A stretch of DNA of 64,000 nucleotides, taken from positions 60,277 through 124,276 of the forward strand of contig JAGTRY010000001.1 in the NCBI GenBank assembly GCA_018262235.1, read 5' to 3'. The translations under genes were made by a program, and so were the position numbers. Below the pieces are notes generated by a model. That model searched no databases. It saw only the letters and a list, made by a program, of their open reading frames with translations, and had not been told where the DNA came from. Every line of letters starts with the position of its first letter. The stretch's first letter is position 1. The stretch is from Pseudomonadota bacterium. GTDB taxonomy: Bacteria; Pseudomonadota; Gammaproteobacteria; Burkholderiales; Rhodocyclaceae. Shown piece by piece: positions 1 through 10,460 of the stretch.

Positions 1-92
1 AGTGCGCCTCCCGGTTGTGCCGCCACCCACGGGGTCAGCAGCGCCAGCACGCCGGCGGCGAGGCTGAATTTCCAACTGAAACAAGGGCTCAT
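1..92 (-). CDS. Secreted protein, N-terminal fragment (runs off left edge)
   Basis: An ATG on the minus strand (bases 92-90) opens a frame that stays open to the window edge, about 30 codons. It is preceded by AGGAAG about six bases upstream, a good ribosome binding site. The peptide starts MSPCFSWKFSLAAGVLALL and continues with TPWVAAQPGGA, which reads as a Sec signal peptide with a hydrophobic core and an A-x-A cleavage site near residue 25. Only the export signal is visible, so the mature function cannot be named. Confidence 0.55.
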   Translation of the reverse strand, partial: MSPCFSWKFSLAAGVLALLTPWVAAQPGGA

Positions 93-262
93 CAAAACTT
101 CCTCAAGCGTGAAACACCTGCCACGCCGGCAGGTCTGGCCACATTCAACCATGTTCCAGCGCGGTTTGTCGCACCGGGCTCGACACGCCAGCATCCCGAA
201 GGCAACTTGTGCCAGCCGGACTTGTCTTATCCTCCATACACCGTTCTTCCGGAGTACCCAGC

Positions 263-529
263 ATGCAAAAAATCCTGATCCCCGCCCTCTGTGTCGTGCT
301 CGCTGCCTGCACGCCGCAAATCAAGGAAGACAGCCAGAATGCCGGCCACGAAGTCGCCAAAGGTGCAAAAGCCGTCGCCAATGGTGCTGTGGATGCCGCG
401 AAAGTGGTGAAAGACACCGCGGTCGAGGTCTATCAAGGCACCAAGGAAACCGGGAAGAAAATCGGTTCGGAGGCCGCTGAAGTGGGCCGCGAAGTCGGCA
501 AAAAGGCCCAGGAAACCTTTGCCAAGTAA
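263..529 (+). CDS. Small entericidin-like lipoprotein
   Basis: A protein of 88 residues. The start at 263 is chosen because GGAG lies 9 bases upstream and the peptide then begins with a lipoprotein signal, MQKILIPALCVVLAAC, with a lipobox (L-A-A-C, Cys16) for lipidation and sorting to the outer membrane. The mature part is a low-complexity amphipathic helix rich in Ala, Lys, Glu and Val with an 11-residue-like periodicity, recalling small LEA-like or entericidin-type proteins. No enzyme motif is present. It converges on the next gene with a gap of only six bases. Function unknown; an envelope stress or structural role is inference. Confidence 0.7.
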   Translation: MQKILIPALCVVLAACTPQIKEDSQNAGHEVAKGAKAVANGAVDAAKVVKDTAVEVYQGTKETGKKIGSEAAEVGREVGKKAQETFAK

Positions 530-535
530 GGCACA

Positions 536-772
536 TCAATCGAACAGCTCGGCCTCCAGCCTGCCCAGTTCGTCGTCGACACTGCCCCGCAGTACAAAAT
601 TGCGGCCGGCCTTGGCGTACCAATATCCGGCATTGGCCAGATCACCTTCCTGGATGTGCAGGATGCCATGCAGCCAGAAACCCAGCATCGAATCATCGGC
701 TTGCGCCATCTCGTGAGCCTTGGCCCAGTCACCACTGCGCGCATGTTTGACTGCGTGACGAAGATTGATCAT
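536..772 (-). CDS. Conserved-looking small protein, 78 aa
   Basis: The start at 772 gives MINLRHAVKHARSGDWAKAH and ends in an acidic tail (DDELGRLEAELFD). The peptide is soluble, rich in Trp, His and Ala, and its spacing of small and aromatic residues (GDWAKAH, GDLANAGYWYAKAG) resembles two TPR/SEL1-like helical hairpins. Upstream AGGGG lies about nine bases from the ATG. The frame stays open upstream into the antisense of the next gene, but that part has no protein-like character. Function unknown; a protein-protein adaptor is the most that the fold suggests. Confidence 0.6.
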   Translation of the reverse strand: MINLRHAVKHARSGDWAKAHEMAQADDSMLGFWLHGILHIQEGDLANAGYWYAKAGRNFVLRGSVDDELGRLEAELFD

Positions 773-847
773 TGCAAGGTACCCCTGGCCGAGTGATCCT
801 GCGACAATTCTGGCACACGTAGAAATAATTGCCGGACTTCCCCAGCC

Positions 848-3800
848 ATGTCTCAGCATCCGTATATCCGCATCCGCGGCGCCCGCCAGAACAACCTCAA
901 GAACATCAGCCTCGACATCCCGCTCGGTGAGCTGGTGGTGGTGACCGGCCCCTCCGGCTCGGGCAAGAGTTCGCTGGTCTTCGACACGCTCTACGCAGAG
1001 GGTCAGCGTCGCTACGTCGAGACCTTCTCGCCCTACGCGCGGCAGTTCCTCGACCGCATGGACAAGCCGCAGGTTGACGCCATCGAGGGCGTGCCGCCCG
1101 CAATCGCCATCGACCAAAGCAATCAGGTGCGCACCTCGCGCTCCACGGTCGGCACCATGACCGAGCTGGCCGATTACCTGAAGCTGCTCTACGCCCGCGC
1201 CAGCCATCTGTATTGCAAGGGTTGCGGCGCAGAAGTGGTGAAGGAAACGCCGCAAACCATCCTCGCCACGCTGGCCGAACGCAGCCCGCTGCACGATGAT
1301 CCGCGGCTGGCCATCATCGCGCCCCTGCCGGTTCCCGAGAATTTCACGATCGAAGAAATGCGCGGTCATCTCGAACGCCAGGGCTTCACGCGCATCACTG
1401 AGGATGACAAAAGAATTCTGGTGACGGTGGATCGCTTCCGCTTCGGCAATGCCGAGCCCGCACGCGTCAGCGAAGCGCTGGAGGCCGCGCTGAAGCTCGG
1501 CAATGGCAGGCTGGAAGTGCATCTGGGCGGCGAAGCCCTGATCGACGCAGCTGCCGGGCAGGTCTGGAAGTTCTCCGCCGACCTGCACTGCGCCGAGTGC
1601 GACATCCACTACAGCGCGCCCACTTCGGCCAACTTCTCCTTCAACTCCGCCGTCGGCGCCTGCGAAACCTGCAAGGGTTTCGGCCGCGTAATCGGCATTG
1701 ATCCCGGCCTGATCGTGCCGGACGAATCGAAGACGCTCGCCGGCGGCGCGGTGAAGCCCTGGCAGAGCGAGAGCTATCACGAATGCCAGGACGATCTGAT
1801 GAAGATGTGCCGCCTGCGCGGCGTAGCCACCGACATTGCCTGGCGCGATCTGCCCGCAGAACATCGTCATTGGGTGATGGAAGGCGAGCCGGAGTTCAAG
1901 AGCTGGCAACGCTCCTGGCCGAAATACTGGTACGGCGTGCGCAGTTTCTTCGACTGGCTGGAAACCAAGGCCTACAAGATGCACATCCGCGTGCTGCTCA
2001 GCCGCTACCGTGCCTACACCGACTGCCCGGCCTGCGCGGGGGCACGGCTAAAGACCGATTCGCTGCTGTGGCGCGTGGGCTCAAAAGAACAAGCCGATGC
2101 CGCGCTCGGCACGCAACGGCGGCGCTTCCGCCCCAAGGGCATGCGCCTGGCCGACGAGCAGTTGCAAGCCCTGCCCGGCCTCTCGCTGCACGACGCGATG
2201 AGCCTGCCAATCGAGCGTGCGCGCGACTTCTTCCGCGCGCTGAAGATCGAAGGCAGCGCGGGCGATGCGGTCGATCTGGTGATGAACGAGATTCGCGGGC
2301 GACTCAGCTACCTGTGTGAGGTCGGCCTCGGCTATCTCACGCTGGATCGCCAGAGCCGCACGCTCTCCGGCGGCGAGGTGCAGCGCATCAACCTGACCAC
2401 CGCGCTGGGCACCTCGCTGGTGAATACGCTCTTCGTGCTCGACGAGCCCTCCATCGGCCTGCACCCACGCGACATCGACCGTATAAACGGCGTGATGCGC
2501 CGCCTGCGCGATGCGGGCAACTCGCTGGTGGTAGTGGAGCACGATCCGGCCGTGATGCTCAATGCTGATCGCATTGTCGATATCGGCCCCGGGCCGGGTG
2601 CTGCCGGTGGCAACATCGTGTTTAACGGCACGCCGGACGAGCTACGCGCCCGCACGGATACCCTCACAGCCCAGTACCTCGGCGGCCACAAGCAGGTCGA
2701 CGCCGGTCTGGTGCGCCAGAAGGTTGAAGTCAAAACCCCGTGCCTGAAGCTGCTCGGCGCCACGGCCAATAACCTGAAAAATGTGGATCTCTCCATCCCG
2801 CTGGGGCGGCTGGTCTGCGTCACCGGCGTGTCCGGCTCGGGCAAGTCCACGCTGATTCAGGATGTGCTGTGGCCCGCACTGAAGAAGGCCAAGGGCGAAG
2901 CCACCGAAGCGCCGGGCGCGTTTGCGAAGCTCGTCGGCGAAGACCTGATCGAAGCCATTGTCATGGTCGATCAGAGCCAGATCGGCAAGACCACACGCTC
3001 CAATCCGGCCAGCTACGTCGGCGCCTTCGACGTGATCCGCAAGCGCTTCGCGGCCCTGCCCGACGCGGAGCAACGCGGCTACACCGCCGGCACCTTCTCC
3101 TTCAACTCGGGCGATGGCCGCTGCCCGACTTGTGGCGGAAACGGCTTCGAGCATGTCGAGATGCAGTTCCTCTCCGACGTATATCTGCGCTGCCCGGACT
3201 GCGACGGCAAACGCTATCGCCCGGAGATTCTGGAACTGCAACTGCAGGGCAAGAACATCGCCGAGGTGCTGGAACTCACCTGCGCCGATGCACTGAACTT
3301 CTTTGCTGGCGACAAGGACCTGGTACGCGCGATCCAGCCGCTGGTCGATGTCGGCCTCGATTACCTGACCCTCGGCCAACCGGTACCCACGCTCTCCGGC
3401 GGCGAGGCCCAGCGCCTCAAGCTCGCTGGGCATCTGGCGGAATACGCGGCGAAATCGTCGAAGAAGAAAGCCTCGACCAAGGGGTCGCTCTTTTTGTTCG
3501 ACGAACCCACCACCGGCCTGCATTTCGGCGATATCGAGAAGCTGCTGCGTGCCTTGCGCGCGCTGGTGGATGCCGGCAACACCGTGCTGGTCGTCGAGCA
3601 CAATCTGGATGTCATGCGCACATCCGACTGGCTGATCGACCTCGGCCCGGAAGGTGGCGATGCGGGCGGCGAGATTCTCGTCGCCGGCACGATTGAAGAC
3701 CTGATCGCCGAGCCGCGCTCGCATACCGGCCGCGCGCTGGCGAAATACCGGCTCGATGCTGCGCCGCTCAAGGCCGCCGAGCCGCGCGTGCGTTATCTGC

Positions 3801-6469
3801 CGGTGCAGGCGCCCAACACCATCCAGATCACCCACGCCCGCGAGCACAACCTCAAGAACGTCTCACTGGCGATCCAGCACAACAAGTTCACCGTGGTCAC
3901 TGGCGTGTCCGGCTCGGGCAAATCCACGCTTGCGTTTGACATATTGTTTGCCGAAGGCCAGCGTCGCTATCTCGAATCGCTGAACGCCTACGCGCGTCAG
4001 TTCGTGCAGCCGGCAAGCAAGCCGGATGTCGATGCGATCCACGGCATTCCGCCTACGGTGGCCATCGAGCAGCGCACCAGCCGCGGCGGGCGCAAGAGCA
4101 CGGTCGGCACGCTCACCGAAGTACATCACTTCCTGCGCCTGCTCTTCGTGAAGCTCGGCACCCAGCACTGCCCGGATTGCGGCTGCGCGATCGAACCGCA
4201 GAGTCAGGACGCCATCGCCGCCCGCCTGCTGCGCGACTATCGCGGCCAGAAGATCGGCCTGCTCGCGCCGCTGGTGGTCAATCGCAAAGGCCTGTACACC
4301 GAGCTGGCACGCTGGGCCAAGAACAAGGGCTACACCCATCTGCGCGTCGATGGCGAGTTTCTGCCGGTCTCACCCTGGCCGCGTCTGGACCGCTTCAAGG
4401 AACACAACATCGAACTGCCGGTATGCGATGTGGATGTGCATGCCAATCACGAGGCCGAGCTGCGCGAGAAGCTCGCCGACGCGCTGGGTATCGGCAAGGG
4501 CACGATCCGCGTAATCACACCGGCAGGCGGCGACGCCGTGTTCTCCACCCTGCGCGCGTGCCCCTCCTGCGGCACCAGCTTCCCGGAACTGGACCCGCGC
4601 CTCTTCTCCTACAACTCCAAGCACGGCTGGTGCGAGAGCTGCTGCGGCACCGGCGTGGAGATTCCGAAATGGATGAAGGACCCCGAGGTCGACGTCGCCG
4701 AAATGGAATTCGCCGGGCTCGATGACGAAGACGGCGCGGAAGTGGAATGCCGCAGCTGCCACGGCGAACGCCTCAACCCGGTAGCGCGCGCAGTGCGCTA
4801 TCGCGACGTGTCGATCACCGGCTACAGCAAACGCTCGGTGAACGCGCTGGGCGAATGGGTGAATGGCCTGCAGCTCGAAGGCCGCGAAGCCGGCATCGGC
4901 CGCGACATCATCAGCGAACTCAAGCACCGCCTCGCCTTCCTGCGCGACGTGGGCCTCGGCTACCTCGCGCTGGATCGTGGCGCGCCCACGCTCTCCGGCG
5001 GAGAAGCCCAACGTATCCGATTGGCATCCCAGCTCGGCAGCAATCTGCGCGGGGTGTGCTACGTGCTCGACGAACCTTCGATCGGCCTGCACCCGCGCGA
5101 CAACGGCGTGCTGCTGGACATGCTCGAAGCCTTGCGCGCCAAGGGCAACACGGTGGTGGTGGTGGAGCACGACGAAGAAACCATCCGCCGTGCCGACGAA
5201 GTGCTGGACCTCGGCCCCGGCGCCGGCACCCGCGGTGGTCGCCTGATCGCCCAGGGCACAGCCGCGCAGCTGATTGCCTCGCCCGATTCGGTCACCGGCC
5301 AATGCCTGCGCGAGCCGCTGCAGCACCCGCTGCACAGCCGCGCAGCGCCTGGGTCTGCAGACCCCTTCATCGTCCTGACAGGGGGAAAACAGCACAATCT
5401 GCAGGACGTAAATGTGCGTGTGCCGCTAAACCGCCTGACCGTGGTCACCGGCGTGTCCGGCTCCGGCAAATCCACACTGGCGCGTGATGTGCTGCACGCC
5501 AACCTGAAGCGCCTGATCGGCGGCAACGAAGACGAGAAAGCCAAGCCCGCCGGGCGCAAATCCGCCAAACCGATGCCGCGTACAGAAAAACTTGCCAGCG
5601 GCATACAGGGCTGCGCATCGATCACCGGCTGGCAGCCAGTCGGCCGCGTGCTCGAAGTGGACCAGACGCCGATCGGCAAGACCCCGCGCAGTTGTCCTGC
5701 CACCTACGTCGGCTTCTGGGACGAAATCCGCAAGCTCTTCGCCAACACAGAAACCGCCAAGCTGCGTGGCTGGCAAGCTGCACGCTTCTCCTTCAACACC
5801 GGCGACGGGCGTTGTCCGAGCTGCGAAGGCGCGGGCGTGCAGACCGTGGCGATGAGCTTCCTGCCGGACGTGAAAGTGCATTGCGAAGTCTGCGACGGCG
5901 CACGTTTCAACGCCGACACGCTCACCGCCCTGTGGCGCGAGAAGAGCATCGCGCAGGTGCTGGCGATGGAGGTCGACGAAGCCGTCGAGTTCTTCGCCGC
6001 ACACCCCAAGGTGTCGCATCCATTACGGCTGTTGCAGGATGTAGGCCTCGGCTACCTCACGCTGGGCCAGGCCTCACCCACGCTTTCCGGTGGCGAGGCG
6101 CAGCGCATCAAGCTCGTCACCGAGCTGGCCAAAGTGAAAACCGACCCGGCCGCGCGCGCCTCGAAGTTCAAAAGCCCGCACACGCTCTACGTGCTGGATG
6201 AACCTACAGTCGGATTGCATATGGCCGACGTAGCCAAGCTGATCACTGCGCTGCATCGCCTGGTCGAAGCGGGCAACACTGCACTGGTCATCGAACACGA
6301 TCTGGATGTGATGGCCGAGGCCGACTGGCTGATCGACATGGGACCGGAAGGCGGCGATGAGGGCGGCCGCGTGGTGTATGAAGGCCCGTTGCAGGGCGTG
6401 CTCAAGGCCAAGACCCACACCGGCAAGGCGCTGCGGGATTTCCTCAAGCGCACGCAAGGCGTGAAATGA
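848..6469 (+). CDS. uvrA: Tandem-fused UvrA, excinuclease ABC subunit A, 1873 aa
   Basis: DNA damage recognition ATPase of nucleotide excision repair. UvrA is normally about 940 residues and works as a dimer; this protein is two UvrA units in one chain. Four ABC nucleotide-binding halves are visible: Walker A motifs near residues 34-41, 660, 1019 and 1535, and LSGGE signatures at 506, 849, 1382 and 1746, each followed by a D-E-P Walker B. Each unit has its own Cys pairs for zinc (for example CPTCGGN and CPDCDG in unit one, CPSCEG and CEVCDG in unit two). Unit two begins near residue 965. A Lys/Arg-rich insertion follows the last Walker A. The start lacks a clear Shine-Dalgarno. Chlamydial UvrA has the same fused layout. 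No frameshift or stop is seen. Confidence 0.95.
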   Translation: MSQHPYIRIRGARQNNLKNISLDIPLGELVVVTGPSGSGKSSLVFDTLYAEGQRRYVETFSPYARQFLDRMDKPQVDAIEGVPPAIAIDQSNQVRTSRSTVGTMTELADYLKLLYARASHLYCKGCGAEVVKETPQTILATLAERSPLHDDPRLAIIAPLPVPENFTIEEMRGHLERQGFTRITEDDKRILVTVDRFRFGNAEPARVSEALEAALKLGNGRLEVHLGGEALIDAAAGQVWKFSADLHCAECDIHYSAPTSANFSFNSAVGACETCKGFGRVIGIDPGLIVPDESKTLAGGAVKPWQSESYHECQDDLMKMCRLRGVATDIAWRDLPAEHRHWVMEGEPEFKSWQRSWPKYWYGVRSFFDWLETKAYKMHIRVLLSRYRAYTDCPACAGARLKTDSLLWRVGSKEQADAALGTQRRRFRPKGMRLADEQLQALPGLSLHDAMSLPIERARDFFRALKIEGSAGDAVDLVMNEIRGRLSYLCEVGLGYLTLDRQSRTLSGGEVQRINLTTALGTSLVNTLFVLDEPSIGLHPRDIDRINGVMRRLRDAGNSLVVVEHDPAVMLNADRIVDIGPGPGAAGGNIVFNGTPDELRARTDTLTAQYLGGHKQVDAGLVRQKVEVKTPCLKLLGATANNLKNVDLSIPLGRLVCVTGVSGSGKSTLIQDVLWPALKKAKGEATEAPGAFAKLVGEDLIEAIVMVDQSQIGKTTRSNPASYVGAFDVIRKRFAALPDAEQRGYTAGTFSFNSGDGRCPTCGGNGFEHVEMQFLSDVYLRCPDCDGKRYRPEILELQLQGKNIAEVLELTCADALNFFAGDKDLVRAIQPLVDVGLDYLTLGQPVPTLSGGEAQRLKLAGHLAEYAAKSSKKKASTKGSLFLFDEPTTGLHFGDIEKLLRALRALVDAGNTVLVVEHNLDVMRTSDWLIDLGPEGGDAGGEILVAGTIEDLIAEPRSHTGRALAKYRLDAAPLKAAEPRVRYLPVQAPNTIQITHAREHNLKNVSLAIQHNKFTVVTGVSGSGKSTLAFDILFAEGQRRYLESLNAYARQFVQPASKPDVDAIHGIPPTVAIEQRTSRGGRKSTVGTLTEVHHFLRLLFVKLGTQHCPDCGCAIEPQSQDAIAARLLRDYRGQKIGLLAPLVVNRKGLYTELARWAKNKGYTHLRVDGEFLPVSPWPRLDRFKEHNIELPVCDVDVHANHEAELREKLADALGIGKGTIRVITPAGGDAVFSTLRACPSCGTSFPELDPRLFSYNSKHGWCESCCGTGVEIPKWMKDPEVDVAEMEFAGLDDEDGAEVECRSCHGERLNPVARAVRYRDVSITGYSKRSVNALGEWVNGLQLEGREAGIGRDIISELKHRLAFLRDVGLGYLALDRGAPTLSGGEAQRIRLASQLGSNLRGVCYVLDEPSIGLHPRDNGVLLDMLEALRAKGNTVVVVEHDEETIRRADEVLDLGPGAGTRGGRLIAQGTAAQLIASPDSVTGQCLREPLQHPLHSRAAPGSADPFIVLTGGKQHNLQDVNVRVPLNRLTVVTGVSGSGKSTLARDVLHANLKRLIGGNEDEKAKPAGRKSAKPMPRTEKLASGIQGCASITGWQPVGRVLEVDQTPIGKTPRSCPATYVGFWDEIRKLFANTETAKLRGWQAARFSFNTGDGRCPSCEGAGVQTVAMSFLPDVKVHCEVCDGARFNADTLTALWREKSIAQVLAMEVDEAVEFFAAHPKVSHPLRLLQDVGLGYLTLGQASPTLSGGEAQRIKLVTELAKVKTDPAARASKFKSPHTLYVLDEPTVGLHMADVAKLITALHRLVEAGNTALVIEHDLDVMAEADWLIDMGPEGGDEGGRVVYEGPLQGVLKAKTHTGKALRDFLKRTQGVK

Positions 6470-6503
6470 ATAGCGAAAGCGGACTACGTCGCACAGCAGG
6501 TTT

Positions 6504-6525
6504 TCGCGACGTGGTCGTCGCTCCC
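6504..6525. repeat. REP-like half element
   Basis: This 22-base stretch between uvrA and the receptor gene matches one arm of the long hairpin at 58138-58159 at 21 of 22 positions (a single T for A). The left arm at 6480-6492 is degenerate. It looks like a decayed copy of a dispersed REP-like palindrome. Confidence 0.5.
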
Positions 6526-6539
6526 GCATCCCGCGTGCC

Positions 6540-8591
6540 TTACATCTCCAGCACCATGCCGACGTACACCATCGGCGAAACGACATTTGCCGGGACACTG
6601 CCACGCAAGCTTTGTTGCGAACGATCAGCGATTTCCTGGTGGTGCTCACCGAGATTGATGGCATTCAAGGAGTACTCGACCTTTTTGCCGTTGACAGAGC
6701 GGCGGGTATAGGCGATGCGCGCATCAAAGCTGTTGTAAGCCGGGGCAACATAGGAGTAGATCGGCACGATGCCATCGCCCCCCGCCATCGGCCCCATGCG
6801 CAAACCGGTGATCATCGAGGACCACCCCGCGCCCCAGTTCTGCTGCCAGCTCAGGCTTAGCGTATAGGGCGCGACCCGACGCTGGATGTCTTCATCTATC
6901 GACTTGGTATTGATCACGGCGTGATTGAAGAGCCAGTTGCCACCATGCCAGGGCGAGAACTTGAGCTGGTATTCAACGCCGGTGAGCATGACCGGATTGG
7001 GGGCGTTCTGGTACTGCGCCGAATCCTGCGCGCTCTGCAGGATCGGGCTCAGACTGGAGGTGACAGCCTGCCGATAGATGAAGCCGGTGACTTTCTCGCG
7101 GAACACGCGCACATCGAGTGACGCAGCCAGCGGGCTGAAGCGTCCGAGATAGCCCAGTTCGACACTGTCGACCCGGGACTGATGAAGATCCGGATTCGGC
7201 ACATAGGGCTGGGCAATGAGCACCCCGAACTGGTTATCGGTGACCTGTACATCACTCTCTTTTTCATAGGTCGGACGCTGCGTCCAGGCACGGGCGTAAC
7301 CGGCACGGAAGGTGTTGCTGCGGCTGGCCTGCCAGTTGATGAAGGTCCGTGGTGCGAAATGCAGCGGTTCGTCCTCGAATTTCTCCAGTGCGCCGCCGGC
7401 AGTCAGCTGCCAGCTCGGCAAGAATTTCCATTCCAGACTGCCGAAACCACGATACAGGTCGGAAGCAACCGTTTCGCGCCCGGCATACAGGGCCGGCGCA
7501 TGCACTTCATCACGCTGGATTTCGAGCCCCCATACGGCCTGTGTCCTGGCCCCGGGAGTAAAGCGGTGCTGCAGTTCGGCGTGATCACGCACCGCGCGCT
7601 TGTTGGCATCAATCAGTGCATACGGACCATTCGGAAAATACGGCGGGTAAGGCGCGGCATGCGCATACCATTGCTCGTTGAGCCGCTCCTGATTGCGGTA
7701 GAAATGCAGTTGCAATTCCTCGCCAGGCTTAGGCACATGCGTCCATTGCGTCTGCAGGCTGTAATTCTGGCTGTACTGGGTATGCAAGGCATTGTTCTGG
7801 TTCGCCGAGTCCGGATAGCCGAGATCCTTTTCAGCCTGGGTTGCGCTGACCCGGAAGCCCAGCTCGTCGACCGTAGACACGCGATAGTCTCCCCGCAGAT
7901 CGAGCAGGTTGACATCGCGTCCGTCATACAGCGCGGTAAATCCATGGTCATGCTGGTGTTGCGCATTCAGCCGCATGCTCAGGGCACCGACCTGTGCCGT
8001 GGTCCGCGCGGCAACATCCCGGATGCCCGCCCCGCCAGCATTGAGCTGGAACCGCGTTCCCGGCTCGTCACTGCTGTGCCGCGTGATGATGTTGATCACC
8101 CCGAGAAAGGCATTGGCGCCGTAGCTCACCGGATTGGAACCCCGCACGATCTCGATGCGCTCGATCTCGTCCACCGTCACCGGCAGGGTCGTCCAGTCCA
8201 CGCCCCCATAGTTGGCCTGCGTGTATACCGAACGGCCATCGATCAGCACCTGCATCTCGGAGGGATTGGTGCCGCTCAGGCCGTGGTAGGTCACCCACTG
8301 GCTGCTCCCGCGCTCCTGCCCCACCTGCATGCCCGGCACCAGGCGAAAGATGCGCGCCAGATCCCGGTAGCCGGTGGCCTGGATGAAAGCCCGGTCGATC
8401 ACCGTCACCGCCCCCGGCGCCTCGTTCAGGGGCTGGGGCAAGCGGGAAACCGTCAACACCGTGGGCAGGTCTTCGAAATAACTGCCTTCCGCCTCTTCAA
8501 CCCCTGCGGCAAACGTCACCGATACGGGCAGAAACAGGCCACCCCACATACAGATCAACCGGCAAAGAAGAGACTCACTGTGCTTTGGCAT
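6540..8591 (-). CDS. TonB-dependent outer membrane receptor
   Basis: A 683-residue outer membrane receptor for active uptake of a metal complex or other large nutrient. The start at 8591 gives MPKHSESLLCRLICMWGG, a signal peptide with cleavage expected after V-T-F-A-A. A plug domain follows (LPTVLTVSRLPQPLNEAPGA, then DGRSVYT, IERIEIVRG and GANAFLGVINIIT, all typical plug motifs), then a roughly 500-residue barrel of alternating strands. The last residues are VYVGMVLEM, so the usual C-terminal aromatic is replaced by Met. The frame is open upstream to 8882 but those residues are not protein-like. No regulator or inner membrane transporter adjoins it, so the substrate is unknown. Confidence 0.88.
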   Translation of the reverse strand: MPKHSESLLCRLICMWGGLFLPVSVTFAAGVEEAEGSYFEDLPTVLTVSRLPQPLNEAPGAVTVIDRAFIQATGYRDLARIFRLVPGMQVGQERGSSQWVTYHGLSGTNPSEMQVLIDGRSVYTQANYGGVDWTTLPVTVDEIERIEIVRGSNPVSYGANAFLGVINIITRHSSDEPGTRFQLNAGGAGIRDVAARTTAQVGALSMRLNAQHQHDHGFTALYDGRDVNLLDLRGDYRVSTVDELGFRVSATQAEKDLGYPDSANQNNALHTQYSQNYSLQTQWTHVPKPGEELQLHFYRNQERLNEQWYAHAAPYPPYFPNGPYALIDANKRAVRDHAELQHRFTPGARTQAVWGLEIQRDEVHAPALYAGRETVASDLYRGFGSLEWKFLPSWQLTAGGALEKFEDEPLHFAPRTFINWQASRSNTFRAGYARAWTQRPTYEKESDVQVTDNQFGVLIAQPYVPNPDLHQSRVDSVELGYLGRFSPLAASLDVRVFREKVTGFIYRQAVTSSLSPILQSAQDSAQYQNAPNPVMLTGVEYQLKFSPWHGGNWLFNHAVINTKSIDEDIQRRVAPYTLSLSWQQNWGAGWSSMITGLRMGPMAGGDGIVPIYSYVAPAYNSFDARIAYTRRSVNGKKVEYSLNAINLGEHHQEIADRSQQSLRGSVPANVVSPMVYVGMVLEM

Positions 8592-8880
8592 CAATTCGGC
8601 TTCATGAAGCGGGAAATTGGATAATACGTTTCCTTGGCGCCAGAGCGTGTTACCCGCCACATAGTCTAATCGGCGAAGCTTTTGCAGAAGTGCCAATTTC
8701 GTCACACTTTGTGGCAAGCGCAACAGCTTGCGAAGGCGTCCAGCCCCGAAAATCCGCCAGGAATCCTGCCGTGAGCCGCGCAAGGGCTCGCGCCCGCAAC
8801 GCGATGGGCGGTAGGTCGGCCTGATCTGTGCTAGCCTTTGCAGGCTCCCATCATTGCAGCTGTCCGTATCCTCCGGCCTC

Positions 8881-9693
8881 ATGACTCAAGTACCGTCCCC
8901 TGACTCAAACTCCCTGGTTCCCGCCCGCCACGGCTGGCATCACCTGCCCGTGCCACAACGCGTTCCGGCCAGACGTTGCTTTGCCTGGCTGGCTGCAGGC
9001 TGGCGCATGTTCGCCCGCCATCCGGCGGACTGGGTCCTGATGGCGCTATGCGCCTTTGCCATGCTGGCCATCTCGACCATGCTGGTCCCGGTTCCTCTGA
9101 TCGGCCCGATCCTGCCTCCCTTGCTGCTGGCATTGCTGCTCGGCGGCATGCTGCATGCCGCTGCACAAGCACGGCTGGGCCAAATGCACTTCCTGCAGAT
9201 GTTCGAAGGTTTTCGCCGCCACCCCGGCAACCTGACCCTGATCGGCCTGTTTTATGCGATCCCGCTGGTTCTCGTACACCTGCTGGTGATGCTTGCGCTA
9301 GGCGGCAGCCTGCTGGTCAGCCTGCTGGGCCTGCCGGTCGGCAGCACCATCAACAGCTTCGCCAGCGGCATCGTCGGGATGCTGTTCGATCTGGGCATCG
9401 CGCTGGGCATTTTCCTGTTGCTGTGGGGCCTGCTCTTGTTGGCCATGCTGTTTGCCCCGGCGCTGGTCATGCATGCCAAGGCGCCTCCTCTGGAAGCCAT
9501 GCGTCTGTCACTCGCTGCCAGCCTGCGCAATATCGGCGCAATCCTGTTGCTCGCCATCAGCCTCTACGTGCTCTTCATCGTCGCCCTGATTCCGGCGGGC
9601 CTCGGCATCGTGATCTACATCCCGGTCGTGATTGGCGCGCTGGATGCGGCCTATCAGGAACTGTTCATCACCCCGAGTGGAGTCCATTCCTGA
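8881..9693 (+). CDS. BPSS1780-type multi-pass membrane protein, copy 1
   Basis: About 270 residues with a short polar N-terminus (MTQVPSPDSNSL), a WRMFARHPADWV segment and then roughly six hydrophobic helices, including long Leu/Ala-rich stretches around residues 50-100 and 125-200. The pattern W-x-x-F-x-R-P-x-x-W-x-x before the first helix is what I associate with the uncharacterised betaproteobacterial BPSS1780 family. The start at 8881 is preferred over 8854. It overlaps the next gene by one base (TGATG), so the two are translationally coupled. Function unknown. Confidence 0.75.
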   Translation: MTQVPSPDSNSLVPARHGWHHLPVPQRVPARRCFAWLAAGWRMFARHPADWVLMALCAFAMLAISTMLVPVPLIGPILPPLLLALLLGGMLHAAAQARLGQMHFLQMFEGFRRHPGNLTLIGLFYAIPLVLVHLLVMLALGGSLLVSLLGLPVGSTINSFASGIVGMLFDLGIALGIFLLLWGLLLLAMLFAPALVMHAKAPPLEAMRLSLAASLRNIGAILLLAISLYVLFIVALIPAGLGIVIYIPVVIGALDAAYQELFITPSGVHS

Positions 9694-10460
9694 TGCAAGC
9701 CCATGCGTTTCCCGCGCGCCAGGGTTGGCGCTGGCTCCAGGCCGGTTTCCGCTTGTGGCTCCGCGCGCCGCTGCCGCTGACCAGTTCGGCCATGACGATG
9801 CTGATGTGCCTGTTGCTGCCCATCGTCCTGACAAACATCGGTCCCTTGCTCACCCTGCCGCTGATCTTCCCGCTGCAGGTCGGCATGTTCCTGTTGTGCA
9901 GCACGCTGGCCGAGGGCCGCTTCCCGCACGTCAAACTGCTGTTTGCCTGTTTCACCAAGGCCCGCCTGCCGGGCTTGCTCCTGCTCACCGGGGTCTGGCT
10001 GACCGGCATCCTGCTCTGCAGCGGAATCGCCCTGGCCATCACGCGCTTTGATATCCAGGCTTTCGCCGCGATAGCCGCCAAGGGGGGGGACATTCCAGCC
10101 GGGACCCAATCCCAGATCACCAAGCTGGCGATGTGGATGGCACTGTTTTTCATTCCGTTCAACATGGCGACCTTCTTTGCTGCCCCCTTGATCGCATTGC
10201 GCAAGGTTCCGCTCTTCAAAGCCCTGTTCTTCAGCTTCATCGCCTGCTGGCGCAACCTGGCAGCCTTGTTCGTCATGCTGTTTGTCTTCGGCATCCTTGG
10301 CGACATCCTGCCCAGCCTGCTCCTGAGCGTGATCGGCGGTCTCTCCGCGCCCATTGCCGGCATGTTTTCAGGCTTCATGCTGATGGTGCTGGTGCCGGTA
10401 CTGTGCGCGGCCTACTTCAGTTGCGCCCGCGACATCTTCGGTGATTGGCCCACGCCGTGA
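9693..10460 (+). CDS. BPSS1780-type multi-pass membrane protein, copy 2
   Basis: A 255-residue integral membrane protein that starts inside the stop codon of its neighbour (TGATG). It has the same plan: a short basic N-terminus (QGWRWLQAGFRLWLRAPLPL) followed by about six hydrophobic segments, and the same central motif of a cytoplasmic loop before helices that end in VLCAAYFSCARDIFG. I read the pair as diverged tandem duplicates that may form a heteromer. Its stop overlaps the nadD start (GTGA), tying it to the cofactor and ribosome genes downstream. Function unknown. Confidence 0.72.
   Translation: MQAHAFPARQGWRWLQAGFRLWLRAPLPLTSSAMTMLMCLLLPIVLTNIGPLLTLPLIFPLQVGMFLLCSTLAEGRFPHVKLLFACFTKARLPGLLLLTGVWLTGILLCSGIALAITRFDIQAFAAIAAKGGDIPAGTQSQITKLAMWMALFFIPFNMATFFAAPLIALRKVPLFKALFFSFIACWRNLAALFVMLFVFGILGDILPSLLLSVIGGLSAPIAGMFSGFMLMVLVPVLCAAYFSCARDIFGDWPTP

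Noticed and set aside
773..1984. Upstream extension of the minus-strand frame that ends in the 78-residue protein
   Set aside because: It is exactly antisense to the uvrA Walker region and its residues are low-complexity; long antisense frames are a side effect of high GC in the third codon position.
2642..3847. 400-codon minus-strand open frame inside uvrA
   Set aside because: It is antisense to a clear gene, with no ribosome site and no recognisable domain.
6466..6711. 81-codon frame after uvrA
   Set aside because: It crosses the REP-like half element and then reads antisense to the receptor end; no support.
8592..8880. Possible cobalamin riboswitch or iron box in front of the TonB-dependent receptor
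   Set aside because: No B12-box-like stretch or palindromic Fur box is visible in the leader; I keep the substrate open.
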